Of a DNA stretch of 64,000 nt, positions 1-12,200 are shown piece after piece. The DNA lies in NCBI GenBank assembly GCA_021018815.1, contig JAITYX010000124.1, positions 186,001 through 250,000 of the forward strand, read 5' to 3'. The notes under the pieces are model-generated. The model was given only the letters and a program-made list of their open reading frames with translations. It ran no database searches and was not told the DNA's origin. A program made the translations under genes and the position numbers. Numbering within the stretch: position 1 is the first letter of the stretch; each line of letters begins with the position of its first letter. The stretch comes from Talinum fruticosum (Eukaryota; Streptophyta; Magnoliopsida; Caryophyllales; Talinaceae).

Positions 1-24
1 ATTGTCAGCAAATGGTCTTGTCTT

Positions 25-556
25 TTTTAAGAATAATAGATAAATTTTCATTAATTAAAAGTCATACGATATGTACAATGAAAATTAAACGCAAAAAAAT
101 CATAACTAAAATAACAAAGTAAATATTTCGATTGAAAGAACTAATTGAAACTATTCTTAACACTCCTCTTTCATTCGATCATTGTTTCAACATATAACTT
201 TTAACGAGGAGATTCACAAATTTTGTATAACCTTTTTTTAAATAGATTTATTTGTTGCAATAGTTCGAATTTGAAAAATCAATTCTCGTTGCCAATCCGA
301 CAATCAATTAACAATTCAACCACACACAACCATAAACCTATGAAAATAAACCGATAGAATTGCTTCAAATGCGAGAAACAATACCACTCATTCGAAGAGG
401 GTATAGAGAGACTCTCACAAACGGAGAGGGAGCAATTATTTATAAAGAAAATAGTAGATAAGATATAAAAGAAATAGAGATTGACGCTTATCATTGACAA
501 AAAGTCAATAATAACCCTAAAAAAAGGTAGAGTTTTATAAGAAGAATGGGAGAAAG
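25..556 (-). mobile_element. 5'-truncated LINE 3' end with 18-bp TSD
   Basis: The 18-bp direct repeat AGCAAATGGTCTTGTCTT occurs at 7-24 and 557-574 and brackets this segment. The plus strand begins with a T-run after the left repeat, as expected for a minus-strand retroposon with a short A-tail. Reading the minus strand gives peptide pieces such as VELLIDCRIGNEN, which match the element at 41387-41724 ([11 protein letters not shown]). Both look like the end of a plant LINE open reading frame (RNase H-like tail), but that assignment is an inference. The copy is truncated and inactive. Confidence 0.75.
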
Positions 557-574
557 AGCAAATGGTCTTGTCTT

Positions 575-2880
575 AATTACACGATAATTCAAACAACTTC
601 TTTAATCAAATATATACGCATCAAGTCTTCATATCCACGGCACGTATAAACATATTTATATTCACCATTCTAGCCTTTTGGGTAGTTGCATTAATTTTGA
701 TTAGTTGAATATTTTTGCTTGACTTTTATGAAAATAATACACTACTATTATTTTGGGTTATTTGATTAAAATAAACTATATTTTTAAAAATTTGAGACGA
801 TTATATATCATATCATAAATTTGGACATTCGTACACTTGTATTTTGAGGTATTTATTGATTTTCAACCATACCCCTTATTTTTAAAACAATTATATATTA
901 TGTTTTAGCTTAAAATCAATAAATATATCTAATATATATCATTCATATTTATAATATAACATATAATCGTCCAAATCCTCTAAAGTAGGATTTATTTTTA
1001 ATTTAATAATTTTGGAGTATTATTTTTGGATAAGAGTACACATAATTTATCATTAGCTGAGTCCTAATTGGACAGCTCTCTTTAGGCACCATAATGGATA
1101 GCTCTTTGGCAATCAAGCTATGACTTTGCCTCTACAATATTCTACAACTAAATTGGAGCGATACTTTTCTTTGTTTTTTTCCTTGCAAATATTTTACGAT
1201 TACTTTATTTCTTGCCAAAGTTCATCTTGGGGTCTTTCCTTGTCGCCTCTGATACAATATTTATATTATCAACTTAAGTTTATATACTCAAGGATACGGC
1301 GTTTTAAGGGAAAGAAAATTCATTTTCTTCTATAAGAAGTAAATTTTTAAAAATTAAAAATAGGAATATATATAGTAGCCGAGGTCATAGTCTCAGAACT
1401 ACCTTATTGTATCTTTGGCAATGGTGATGTAGATGATGAAGATGTTGCTAAAAGACACGGTTAGAATATCTTGTATTGACCTAAATTTACATAGTCTAAA
1501 AGTTCATCAAGTTCATAATATTTATAACTAATAATTAATTGTTAAACTTAATTATCCCCTAATTAGTTCATGGGTACAAATGACACTCAAATCGTGTTGT
1601 CCAAAAAAGAATTTATTTGTAATTTTGGAGAAAAATTTTAGGCACGGAATAGTTTTTATACAACTTATGGGTAATATTATCATTCCACTATCTCGTATAC
1701 CACAATAATTTTAACTTTAGTATATAGTATGATAAAGTTTAGGCTCAAATAAGGCACTTTTTTTAATCTTGTTATAAGATGTTTTTTTTTTTTTTGGGGG
1801 TCTTATTACAAACCTTTTATCATTTTTCTTTGATAATATATCTTCGCTCCACCTATTATTTCTGCAAAGTTATCTGCCTTGAATATCACCAAAGTATTAG
1901 TATCCATTCCTTCCATGATCCATTGCCATCAAGATTGTCCTCATTTGACCTTTAAGGTCAAAGTCCACTAGTTTAACAATATTGATTCATAATACCAATT
2001 ACTGTCATTTGATTTAACTTTGTAAAAAGAATTAACTTTATTGGAAATATTGGTTTACGATCGATTCAGTTCAGATGAATTCAGGTTTAGATATGCTTTC
2101 AAATGGACATTATTTCGGTGTCGGATCAAGCATGCATCCAGATCATTCAACTTGAATTTCAAATAAGTTTTTCCATGTCTAACAATGGAGAACGGAGGAC
2201 CCATGTACAGTGGTCAACCATACATATATGGCTATATTCTTGTATAAAAATTTGTAATATATTATGACATTAGTACATGCTTGTATAAATCAATTGGCTT
2301 TATGCCAGGCTGCGAGGTCAAAGGTTTCATCAGTACACGATGGATCACTATTCACACCTAGGCAATTCAAACTCTTGTCTGAATGAAGTACCAAGTATAA
2401 CGAGTAATCAAAGTGTGTGCTGAGCTGTACTTCAATTTCATCCCAATCTATATATCTTCAGATTTCAATTGAGCCAAAAGTCAAGCCTTGAGTATATTTC
2501 ATAATAATTTTTCTTCACTTTAATGATCAATGATAATTATTTAAAGTCAATTACGTTTATTACTATCACTGGTTTTTTTTTTTTTTAAAGGGTTAGCGAA
2601 TATAATTATCGAGAAAAGACGAGATTAATTAGAGTCAAAAATTACAGAATTAGAATCTTAGAAGGTTGAAATGGACATCATGGCCAATACAATCACATGG
2701 GAATTGCGATGAATAACATTATTAGGCGTTGGATCTAAGTAATTTTAAACTGTGTACTTGTAGGGTCACGGGCAGATTGGCGTCAGAGGAGACCACACTA
2801 GCTCTCACAATTGGTCAAAAATAGTTTGCGTACTTAATTCGAGAAAATGACCCACTCGTATTATTTTTGACAAAATCTGC
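575..2880. other. Intergenic, AT-rich
   Basis: I see no convincing gene here. The stretch contains poly-T runs (about 1782-1795 and 2573-2586) that may mark old retroposon tails, and ORFs of about 70 codons that look random. The final few hundred bases are the likely promoter of the downstream peroxidase gene. Confidence 0.5.
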
Positions 2881-2881
2881 C

Positions 2882-2888
2882 TATTTAA
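2882..2888 (+). promoter_or_regulatory. Putative TATA box of peroxidase gene
   Basis: TATTTAA lies 74 bases before the peroxidase ATG at 2956 and is followed by CCAAT and a CA-rich leader. The spacing fits a plant core promoter with transcription starting near 2910. Assigned by position only. Confidence 0.45.
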
Positions 2889-2955
2889 TCCAATGAAATT
2901 CTTCACACACTTCACTTCCCCCACAGGATCGTGACTGATTTAGCTGCTGAGCATT

Positions 2956-4804
2956 ATGGCCAGCTTCAGGCTCTTTCCTTCCTCAGCCTTCATCTTCCTC
3001 TTGCTTCCCTTGCTCCTACAATTTCATTCTGGTATATCCCCCTTTAGTTTCTCTTCTCATAAGAACTGACCAATGCCTTTTATCTCAAATTGGGTCTCCC
3101 AAGTTGTCTATTTTGGTTATTTTTGGAGCCGGGTCGGATATATTTTCATCTTTTTTGTTGGTATTGTTGTTATGATTGTTATTAGTTAATTTGGAGCATA
3201 CGTGTGTATGTGTTCAGGTATGAGTGAGCTCCGCCTGAATTACTACTCGACAAGTTGCCCAAATGCTGAAAGCATCATCAAGGAAGAAGTTAGAAAGCTC
3301 TATGACGAGCACGGCAACACCGCGGTTTCTTGGGTTAGGAATCTCTTTCATGACTGTATGGTGAAGGTACCATCAATCTCACACCTTGCATTTTGGTTTT
3401 TTTCAACATATAGCATTGATTGCTTAGTTATACCCCAACATATATATGACTTGTTATCTCTAATTATGTGCCTTTTTTTCTTTATACATAGTCATGCGAT
3501 GCGTCACTTCTACTAGACACAAATGTGGCCCATGGTGTCCAAACGGAAAAGACCGACATAAGAAACTTTGGAATGAGAAATTTCAAGTACGTAAACACTA
3601 TCAAGCAAGCACTTGAGACTCAATGCCCTTTAACTGTTTCTTGTGCCGACATCATTGCCCTTTCTGCAAGAGATGGTGCTCAATTGGTATGTGTTATTTA
3701 CACTGTTGGCTAATAATTTTTTTATCGTTTTTATCAAACTATTCTTTTATTCGCTAAAATTTAACATTTTTAAAGAGTGTTTTTAGCATTTAGCAAGACA
3801 TATATGAGACGGAAGGAATACTATTTTGAAAGAAATGAAATTTTTTAAAAGATATTTTAATAAGAATATAAATAATTTCACATTATATTTAAATGGTAGC
3901 GAGCTTCCATGCAGTAGTAACATTATAGACTCAGTTTGCGAGCAATAATTTGATTTAATAATTGTGAATATTAAATTTCAGCTGGGAGGGCCACATATAG
4001 AAATGAAGACAGGAAGAAGGGACAGTAGGCAAAGCTATGCATCAGTGGTAGAAGACTACCTCCCCAACCACAATGCCTCCATCTCATTAGTGCTTTCTCG
4101 CTTCAAATCCATCGGCATTGACGTTGAAGGAGCTGTGGCTATTCTAGGTCTGCCTTGCATTTCCCAACTTACTATATATTCTACTTTCATGCTACTTAAA
4201 CTGGAAATATCACAAACTTAGACTTTATTTTGATTTCACGCAATGCCAAAAGAACATACCTACCATTAATCAGTATATAGATTGTTAAATTTTTTCCACA
4301 TTTGATCCAATTGGCGTTGATTAGGAGCTATAACAAGGGAACAATGTAGAGAAAGAAGGGGAATATAATGATACACTTGACGAATTTGGATTGTTTTTAT
4401 TAGGTGGTCACTCCGTAGGAAGAGTTCATTGCGTGAATCTGGTAAACCGGCTGTACCCGACAGTCGATCCAACCATTGACCCGGCCTATGCTACCTATCT
4501 CAAGCACCGATGCCCGACACCAAACCCTGATCCAACGGCCGTGGTATATGCAAGAAATGATCGTGAGACACCCATGATCCTGGACAACATGTACTACAAG
4601 AATCTGCTTAGCCACAAGGGGTTGCTCTTAGTTGACCAACAGCTAGCTTCTAATCCCCTCACTTTACCCTATGTTAAGAAGATGGCTGCCGATAATGACT
4701 ACTTCCATGCACAGTTTGCCAGGGCTATGATTTTGCTGTCCGAGAACAACCCGCTTACCGGTGATCAGGGAGACGTCAGGAAGGATTGTCGGTTCATAAA
4801 TTGA
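2956..4804 (+). CDS. PER21: Class III secretory peroxidase, Peroxidase 21-like
   Basis: Five exons: 2956-3031, 3218-3366, 3492-3686, 3982-4147 and 4404-4804; all introns are GT-AG and phases agree, giving 328 aa. The product is a haem peroxidase of the secretory pathway that oxidises phenolics with H2O2 in the cell wall or vacuole. It begins with a hydrophobic signal peptide of about 25 residues. Visible hallmarks are the distal haem motif RNLFHDC, CDASLLLD, the SCADI motif, TGRRDS, the proximal haem motif GGHSVGR, and eight cysteines for four disulfides. SFGMRNFKYV-like and NDRETPM segments closely match Arabidopsis Peroxidase 21. The residue before the proximal His is Gly where Ala is usual. 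An AATAAA signal lies at 4861-4866. The length is normal for the family. Confidence 0.95.
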
Positions 4805-4860
4805 TCGATGCCTTACATATATGAATTGAATGGAAGTTTTAAAGTTAGAGAAATTACATG

Positions 4861-4866
4861 AATAAA
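4861..4866 (+). terminator. Poly(A) signal of peroxidase gene
   Basis: AATAAA lies 57 bases after the peroxidase stop codon, in an AT-rich 3' UTR. Canonical hexamer, assigned by position. Confidence 0.5.
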
Positions 4867-6365
4867 TACAAGTGTGTAAAATGGCAAGGAATTGCATTGT
4901 TGTAAGTGGTTCAATTTTTACGTTGGTCTGATTCGTGAATCGTCATGTGAAGTCTTGACACTCTTATACGTGTAAACTAATCAAGTTGAAATTTCAATTT
5001 CTTCACTATAAGCCTCTTAATTTGTCTGGGAGAATGACAAATGAATAGTTTTTTAAAGCACAAACCTGTAGGGTTACCTAGCCAGGATGAACTATACCAA
5101 AAATCACAACGGGCCCTATGCTATCATACACAATGGTAATTAGCTGCGCTATATATTCTTTCTGTGATTATACTAAATTAGATTAGCTGGATAGCAGCTA
5201 TATAATGTAGGCTGGACATTGACTCAATTATAAAGGACTAGATTGAGATTTTTTTTTTTTTTTTGGAGATATGTGTCTATTACCGAAGTCGAGCTACTGT
5301 TGCCCATGGTTACAAATTTCAAGATGCAAGTAAGCAAAAATGTTAATAGTCAGTATATCTGCTGAAAACTGACTTGGAGATTAGCGTAGGAGTAGGGTGG
5401 ACCATCATATCTGACCAGCAGAAAGTAGTTTGTTCATTTCATTTGTTTGTTAAAATTATCAAATCTTGAATCTTTATATCATAAACTTCACAGTCAACAG
5501 TTGTACCTCCTCTGTCGCAAACTCAGCCTTCACGATCATCTCTGCCGCCTCCACCACCTAAAACTTAGCTGTCACAATCATCTCTCCCACCTCCACCACC
5601 TCTAACCATGTATGCAAATTCATCACCTCCACCTGAGCCATCTCAGGGTGGTATTGGACGAGAGTAATCACACTTGGTAAGTTGGACACTATTATACCTA
5701 CCTTTAAGTCTTTTTCTGGACTACTTACAAGTCAAAAGAATTTGGACTCAACCGAGTGATAGACTTGGATGGTCATTTTGCCAATGTATATGACAAAGAA
5801 GTGAACGTTTTGAAAGTTAATTTAGCTTTAAATTAAAGGGTTCAAGGAACTAAACAGTAGAAAATTTGTGGTTATCTTTAATACGTACAGTCTTGGTTAT
5901 TGTATTGTAAACTGCAATCTAACCGGAGGGTCACGGGTGTACAATGCGGCTGAACAACTTTCTCCGCCGTCTATGTTAGCCAAATGACTATTTATGTCAC
6001 AACTCGTCCGAGTACAAGTTATGTTCGCTTGGTGGCAATCCAAAGAAAATAAATACAGACAAAAGTGGTTATGTTGGTGTCCAACTTGTAAATTGGGATC
6101 ATTCTTATCCAATGTTTATATTTAGGTTACTTTTTTGTATCCAGAATCTCTAAAATTAATTATCGGATTACGAATTCAGATTAACCATGAGAAACCTTAT
6201 TTTTTTACGATTGGAATGAAGTATCAAATGTTTATATTTAGGTTGTATATTGCAAAATCCAACTTGTGTTAACTTAAACCGTTGGAGATCTTCATTGCCA
6301 ACTACATTGACTATATTATTAGACAATAAACTCAACAACTCAAAATTATTTTCGTATCGTAGTAA
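4867..6365. other. Intergenic, no gene seen
   Basis: Contains a T-run near 5251-5267 and an 18-base direct repeat (AATGTTTATATTTAGGTT) at 6111-6128 and 6227-6244, which may be the footprint of a small insertion of about 98 bases. No exon with coding character was recognised. Confidence 0.4.
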
Positions 6366-6718
6366 ACTATATATAAGCTCCATATCTTTGAACTTTTCAA
6401 ACAAAAAACAATAACAAATTCAAACTGCTTCTCCTCTTAAGCCGACATATTAAAGGACATTACCATCATCTCTCATCGAAGCCTTGAATCAAGAATATTT
6501 GATAGGTTCCTTCAAGAATGGTAAGGGGAAGCTACGTTGAAGTTGCACCTTCGGCATTTGTCTCTCCTCAGAAAACATCAAAATTTCCTAAACTAGAGAC
6601 GATCCTCGAAGAAGGAACCCGTAGTCATGAAGTAATCGTTCCCAAGCGGTTCGTTATTGTGCTTCCAGTACTATTGTCGATGATTTTGTACTATTTGTTG
6701 TACAAGAATATTGCATGA
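6366..6718 (+). CDS. Candidate small gene: 66-aa tail-anchored protein
   Basis: The ORF is 6518-6718 (ATG to TGA, 66 codons plus stop). A TATATATAAG box near 6366 and an A/C-rich leader precede it at a normal plant distance. The product has a polar N-terminal part of about 43 residues followed, after a basic KR pair, by one hydrophobic segment (residues about 45-62, FVIVLPVLLSMILYYLLYK) and a very short tail. That layout fits a single-pass or tail-anchored membrane protein. I do not recognise the family. The start reads ATGGTAAG, which also resembles a splice donor, so the ORF could be spurious or part of a spliced gene. Confidence 0.3.
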
Positions 6719-8090
6719 CACAAGAAACCAAGTATTGCTTCATGAGAATTTACGTGAGAGATGTGGTTATTGTATCGAACAAGGGTTCAAAGAGGGAAGA
6801 AACCTACCATATTTAGATATAATGCTATTGAAACTATTTGTAATGGAAATTGTCTTCCAAGAACTTTCCTACATTGTAATAGTTTCTATCAAATTTTGCA
6901 CTCCATTATTCAATCATGTCGCATTGATCTTGTCTCGTTTGATGAGTTATTGTATCTTTTTTTTAATAGCGGGTCTTATATGAGATTGTCTCACTTAAAC
7001 GTTATTGTGGTACAGAAATTTTTATGGTGACTTTAATTCATTTAGGAGTAACTCTAAGAAAAATCACATCTTGATGAATTATGAATCATTTCAGAATTAA
7101 AAGGTTATAATATATAAGTTATTAGTCATATTAACACCTTTATAAAATCATGTGTACTAAAATCTGTCTCACAATAGCTCGATATGAGACGACTATCAAA
7201 TAAGAATTTGTGTTTTTTAATTCCATTATCATTCTTCACCAATTATAAAGAGACATCAATCACCGAAAAGACATTTAGGAATGAGAACACCTCCATGAAT
7301 CAATATATCAATGAGAGGTGAGTTTGATAAGTTTAAATCTTATATTTTAAATAAATTTATGATATTATAGCCGCATTAGAAATTAGGGACAAAAACAAAC
7401 ATAACATATTTTACAAAATAGAATTACTTATAATTTAAAATTTTCACTCTAAAAATAAACTATTTTTTTAATTTTTTGAGCCAAGGGTGTCCATGAACAC
7501 CCTTGGCACATGAAGGGCTCCACCCCTGTCTTCTATTATTCACCTTATTCTATCTTTTTGTAAGGGTGAATGTTAATAAAGTTTTGATTCCCTATATATT
7601 ACATATGTCCTATGAATTGCTCAATAGAATATTATTTTCATATGTATTTTGAACTAATTTTGATTTGTGACTTATGGATATCTAAACTTCTTAAGTATAA
7701 TTTTGTAGTAAATTTTAAAGACAAATTAGTGGCATTTGTTTTCGAAGAAATTTAAGTCGATTGAATGAGTAAACTCGGACTTATCAATAGAGACGTGTCG
7801 AGACTAAGTTGTTCCACTTTGCATTGATTTATAAATAAAGTCAATCATAAATTTTTTTATTCAGGAAGGCGCCCTTCGACAATCAAATCTTCACGCAATT
7901 TTTTCTTGTTTTCAAACACAATCTTCTTCTCGTTTTCTAGTGAGATGCTTCATTATCACATCATATATCATATATGTCTTAAATGCAAGTATACGAAGGG
8001 TGGGCCGAAGCACCAAATGTGGGTAGATTAAGACAAAAATTATACCATTTTTGTATGTTGAAGCACAACTTTGAACGAACTTATTGCTCA
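6719..8090. other. Intergenic, AT-rich
   Basis: No recognisable gene. Short overlapping frames directly after the 66-codon ORF have no visible family signature. The last part is presumably the promoter of the WIYLD gene. Confidence 0.4.
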
Positions 8091-8094
8091 CCAC

Positions 8095-9232
8095 TGACCA
8101 GCCTCACTCACTCACTGACTTCCCTCCTCTTCCCCCCGGCTTGGCATATCAAAGGTCTTCTTTCCAATTCTCCGTTTTCACAACCTCTTGCCTTCTCTGA
8201 TTTTTGCTCACCAATTACAAACCCTAACTCCATTTCTCTCTACATCTGCCCATCTTCGCACCGCAGTGGCCGGAGCCCCCGCCGGCATTTCGCCAAGTAC
8301 CCGTTTTCTCTCTCTCCCTCACCTTCGACTCTCGCCTTCTGCTTTCTGCTTTCTGCATTGCAAGCTTTCGCGTCCGCTAGCTATTGGTTTGACCCTCTTA
8401 CATTTCAGTTTTTTCCAAATTCTCTTCTTCTGGGATTACTTGGTTCTTCTTGTTGATTTTGATTTTTTTTTTTTTTTGTATCATATGGTCATGGTTGATT
8501 TTGTATTTTGTGCATTATTTGCCCTCATTATGCTAAGCTGTTAGGGGCTTTCTCTAGGTTCACTTAGTGGGAAATTCAAAAATTATGTGACATTATTATC
8601 ATCTATTGGAAGGTTAATAGTTGATGTACTCATCAGTACATGTCGATGTCTTTTGAGTGATTAGTGTAAACCAATTGATGAACCCCTAAGTAGGGGACAT
8701 TTCTTCTCTCCATCGTTGTTGATTCCTGCTGTCATCAGATTGTTGCTGATCATGAGCTTAACAACTCACTGCCATTGTTTTCAAGCTGTTTAATGGCTTG
8801 CACTAATGGGTTTGTTTAAATTCTTGTGCTTTACACTCTAAACGTCAAGACTATTATGAGATTGAATAGGTTGATACTTCAAGTGGCATTGTATTTTACT
8901 TTACATATATTGTTTGCCTGAATTGTGTTTGTTTCCATTAATTCTAAACATGAAACGTATTTGTAAGCTATTAAGCTCAAGCTAATAGTTTAATTGTTTG
9001 ATTCATTCTATAAAAAAAATCAGTTTCTTTACATGTTTGATGTTATGCAATGTTTTGCAGAAAATGAAATATCATTTTGGACAATTGTTCTAAATGAATT
9101 AGCTAGCTAGAATGTTCATTATCATCACTAATGTTAAACTTTAAATCATGTATTTATGCAAGTTCTGACTATATCTATTGTTTGCATCTTGTATCTGCCA
9201 TTGCAGATTAGTCGCTCATACAGTTAGATAAT
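8095..9232 (+). other. 5' UTR and leader intron of WIYLD gene
   Basis: A C/T-rich, higher-GC block at about 8095-8400 has the look of a plant 5' UTR, followed by a T-rich intron that ends at the acceptor TTGCAG (9201-9206). Coding starts at 9233. The exact leader donor could not be fixed; candidates are GTACCC near 8300 and GTTTGA near 8387. The long frames through 8188-8544 are chance readings of UTR and intron. Confidence 0.45.
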
Positions 9233-12200
9233 ATGGCACCAAGAGGCAGATCTCGCGGAGTATGTTGATTTTCATATGCCATTTTCTTGTTTTTGCCGGG
9301 GATTTTCTTTGCTTTTTTTAGGTTGAAGGTTTTTGTGTGCTCTTGGTTCATTTCTGCTGCGAAAATTTCAGGTGGGTAACACACGAATGGACGCTGCCCT
9401 TGATGCTTTGAAACCGATGGGCTTCTTACCAAGTCTGATCCGAAAGAAAGTTAAAGGGCTGTTAGAAGTAGGTGGCTAGGTGCCCCTTTTATGTTTTCTT
9501 TTCTGTCCTTCTAATCTGTTTTTCAATATACAAGTTCCGTTGGTTTTTTTAATTACTCGAAATTAATGCTCTTATTTTATGGGATTGCAGGCGTATGGTG
9601 GTGCTGAAGGGTGGGCTTTCATTGAGGATTCCTCTTACAAGGTATTAATCGATAGTATACTGGAGGATCAAGAGAGGGAGAAATGTGAACCAGGGGAACC
9701 TTCATTTCAGGTACCCATCAGATGCTATTTCATTTCTGTGCCCTGATTCTTCTACTAGGCAACTGATTATGTAGAATTGATTTTGCCTCATTTTTTTTAT
9801 TTCTTAATAAAATCTTGCATGTAGTCTTGTGTATTTTACTATCTTTAGGATTAAAAGCTTCTCAAAATTCAATAGAAACAGTGCTGAGGCTAGAGGGGGA
9901 GAAGGTTGGGGGTAACAATGAGACCAGGGCTTGGGTATACGTCTCCTACTGCTGTGTGCCCCTTACCCCCCCTTTTTGATTGTTGATCCCATCTGCGCAA
10001 AGCTGGAGATCTCTAGATGTAGGCTACAAAGATGCCAATTCCAAGAACTCTCAGAGAAGTTTTTGCACAAAACAGTTACCTTATTTTAAAAAATAATCTT
10101 AAAGATTAAACCCCGTAATTTTGGAAACATGGCAATGTTAAAGCATTCTGAATAAAATTTAGAAGTGATCAAAAGGCAGAACATAATGACACAAACGAAT
10201 TATAAATATCAGTAGGATGATAATATTTAATAGAAATCAATAAAACAGTAATCAACTGGGCCAGGTGGCCCATTATTTGGTATGCAAAAATATCAAGGGA
10301 GACACCATAACTAACATACATAACGGCACATTAATATTTAAAAGAAAATCAGTACTAGCCTACTAGGTCCTAAGTACACAAACTTAAAGCTGTCACCAGA
10401 TGTTTGTTAAAGCATCATGGAGAAGTTAAGAAGCACGTCAATCTCATATAATGAGAAAGACTCATTAAATAGAGTTCAATTAGAAAATTAGATTCATGAG
10501 ATGGGACTAATTTTATGGGATGGACGATTTTTCTTTGGGCATGAGTGAGGACAAATGACCTAAAGGATTTGATATGGATTCGCTCACTGTGGGTAAATTA
10601 ATGGTTTGTTGAAGTGAATTAAGAACATGAAGTTGGACACTTTTAAACTGTTCTGATTCGTAATGAGGATGCATGCTTATTTTGAAGGATTGCCAAATGG
10701 AAACTAGAGCTCGAAGTGTGGATGCAGAACCATCAGAGGCTAGACTGTTATGTATAGCTGATAGGCCTTCATGCTTTGAACAAGAAGCTGGGTTGTTAAG
10801 TCCTGAAACTGGTAAATTGTTCACTGTCTCTTTCATCCTTTGCATGCCCTGCTTATTTTAAATATGATTCTATGGCATCTGAAACATTACGTCTTTACAT
10901 GCAAGCTCAATTTTCCGTTAATGAGAGTATGATCATTATCTGCCAATTTTTTAAGGACCTTTAGACAACTGTTTTATTTTCTAAGACAAGAAAGAATACA
11001 CCTTGTTCTTCCCCGTTGCAATGATATTCTGACTAAGTCACAGGAACTATGAACCATAATATAAACTATACGCTTCTGAAATTAGGACTTGCTCTTATTG
11101 TTGAATTTGCATTTTCCAGGCAGTAGGGGAAGAAGAAAATGAGTTTTTTTTTTTTGGGGGCCCCAAAAAAATAAAACAGATAGATTGTGAGTTTCGTACA
11201 GACTTGTTGGTGAAAGTTCAGTTCTGTTCTTTTCTTGTTAGAACCTAGAAGCAATGTTATTATTGTAGATTTTGAAATCTTGTTCGATCTTGTGTTATGA
11301 ATTTTGAATTGTAATTCTGTTGTGGTTATGTCTTGTATAAAATGGGCTTGTGTACACCCAAAAGAAAAGGAACCCTTACATGGGAAGCAAATAGTCTTAG
11401 TTAAGACTGTCTCATTGCAGATTGTTGTTTAATGAAGTGTGACTTTTAATATTTTCTAAGGTGGCTAATAATTCATTTAAATATGAGTTTTATTCGGATG
11501 TTAAAATCCATCTTAAACGATTTATTATTCAGCCTTCAAATAAACAAGTCACCCTAAATAGTCAACCCTTTAAACAATCTCCTCATCATATCTTTCGTAT
11601 GAGACCATCTCAAACAAGAATTTGCATAAAGTAGGCATCTCGTTAATGAAGTCTGCCAACATATATTTCTCTTTGGTATTGGACTCTACTGAGATCCACT
11701 ACTATGTTTGACACCCAGTCCTTTTTATGTGGGAATCGAGTCTAATAATGGTAGTTACTACTAATCAGCCGCTAATTCCTACATTCTTTCGAATCTTAAT
11801 CTACTACGAATGGTGACTCTGCTCACTGTCTTCTTGTGGCAGTAGCTTTCAATCCCCCCTGTTCAGTAGTTAACCTAATGAGTAGGGAGGATTTATGCAT
11901 GACGGCTTGGACTCTGGCCACTGAGGTGAGCACCCATCGGCTTTATTTTGTGCAGTCTTTTTTATTCCCAAAGATCAGTTCTACTGTTAGAACTTGAAGG
12001 CATATAAAAATTAGGCGCAAAAAGAATTTGGTCAAACAGAAAATTTAATTAGGCTCTGAGAATATTCCTCACTCTCAGATTTATTTGGGTCTATTAAAAC
12101 CTTTTGCACTTGTCTCTGTTGTCTTGGTCGCATCATCTCTTAAGTTTTCTATTTGGAAAATATGAGCTTTTCTTTAGTCCGAAGTCTTAGTGTTGTCACC

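Noticed and set aside
7983..8544. Overlapping ORFs of 157 and 118 codons
   Set aside because: They run through the C/T-rich 5' UTR and leader intron of the WIYLD gene; Ser/Leu/Phe-rich chance frames.
10513..10845. 110-codon minus-strand ORF
   Set aside because: It is antisense to the WIYLD exon at 10688-10811, which is supported by splice phase.
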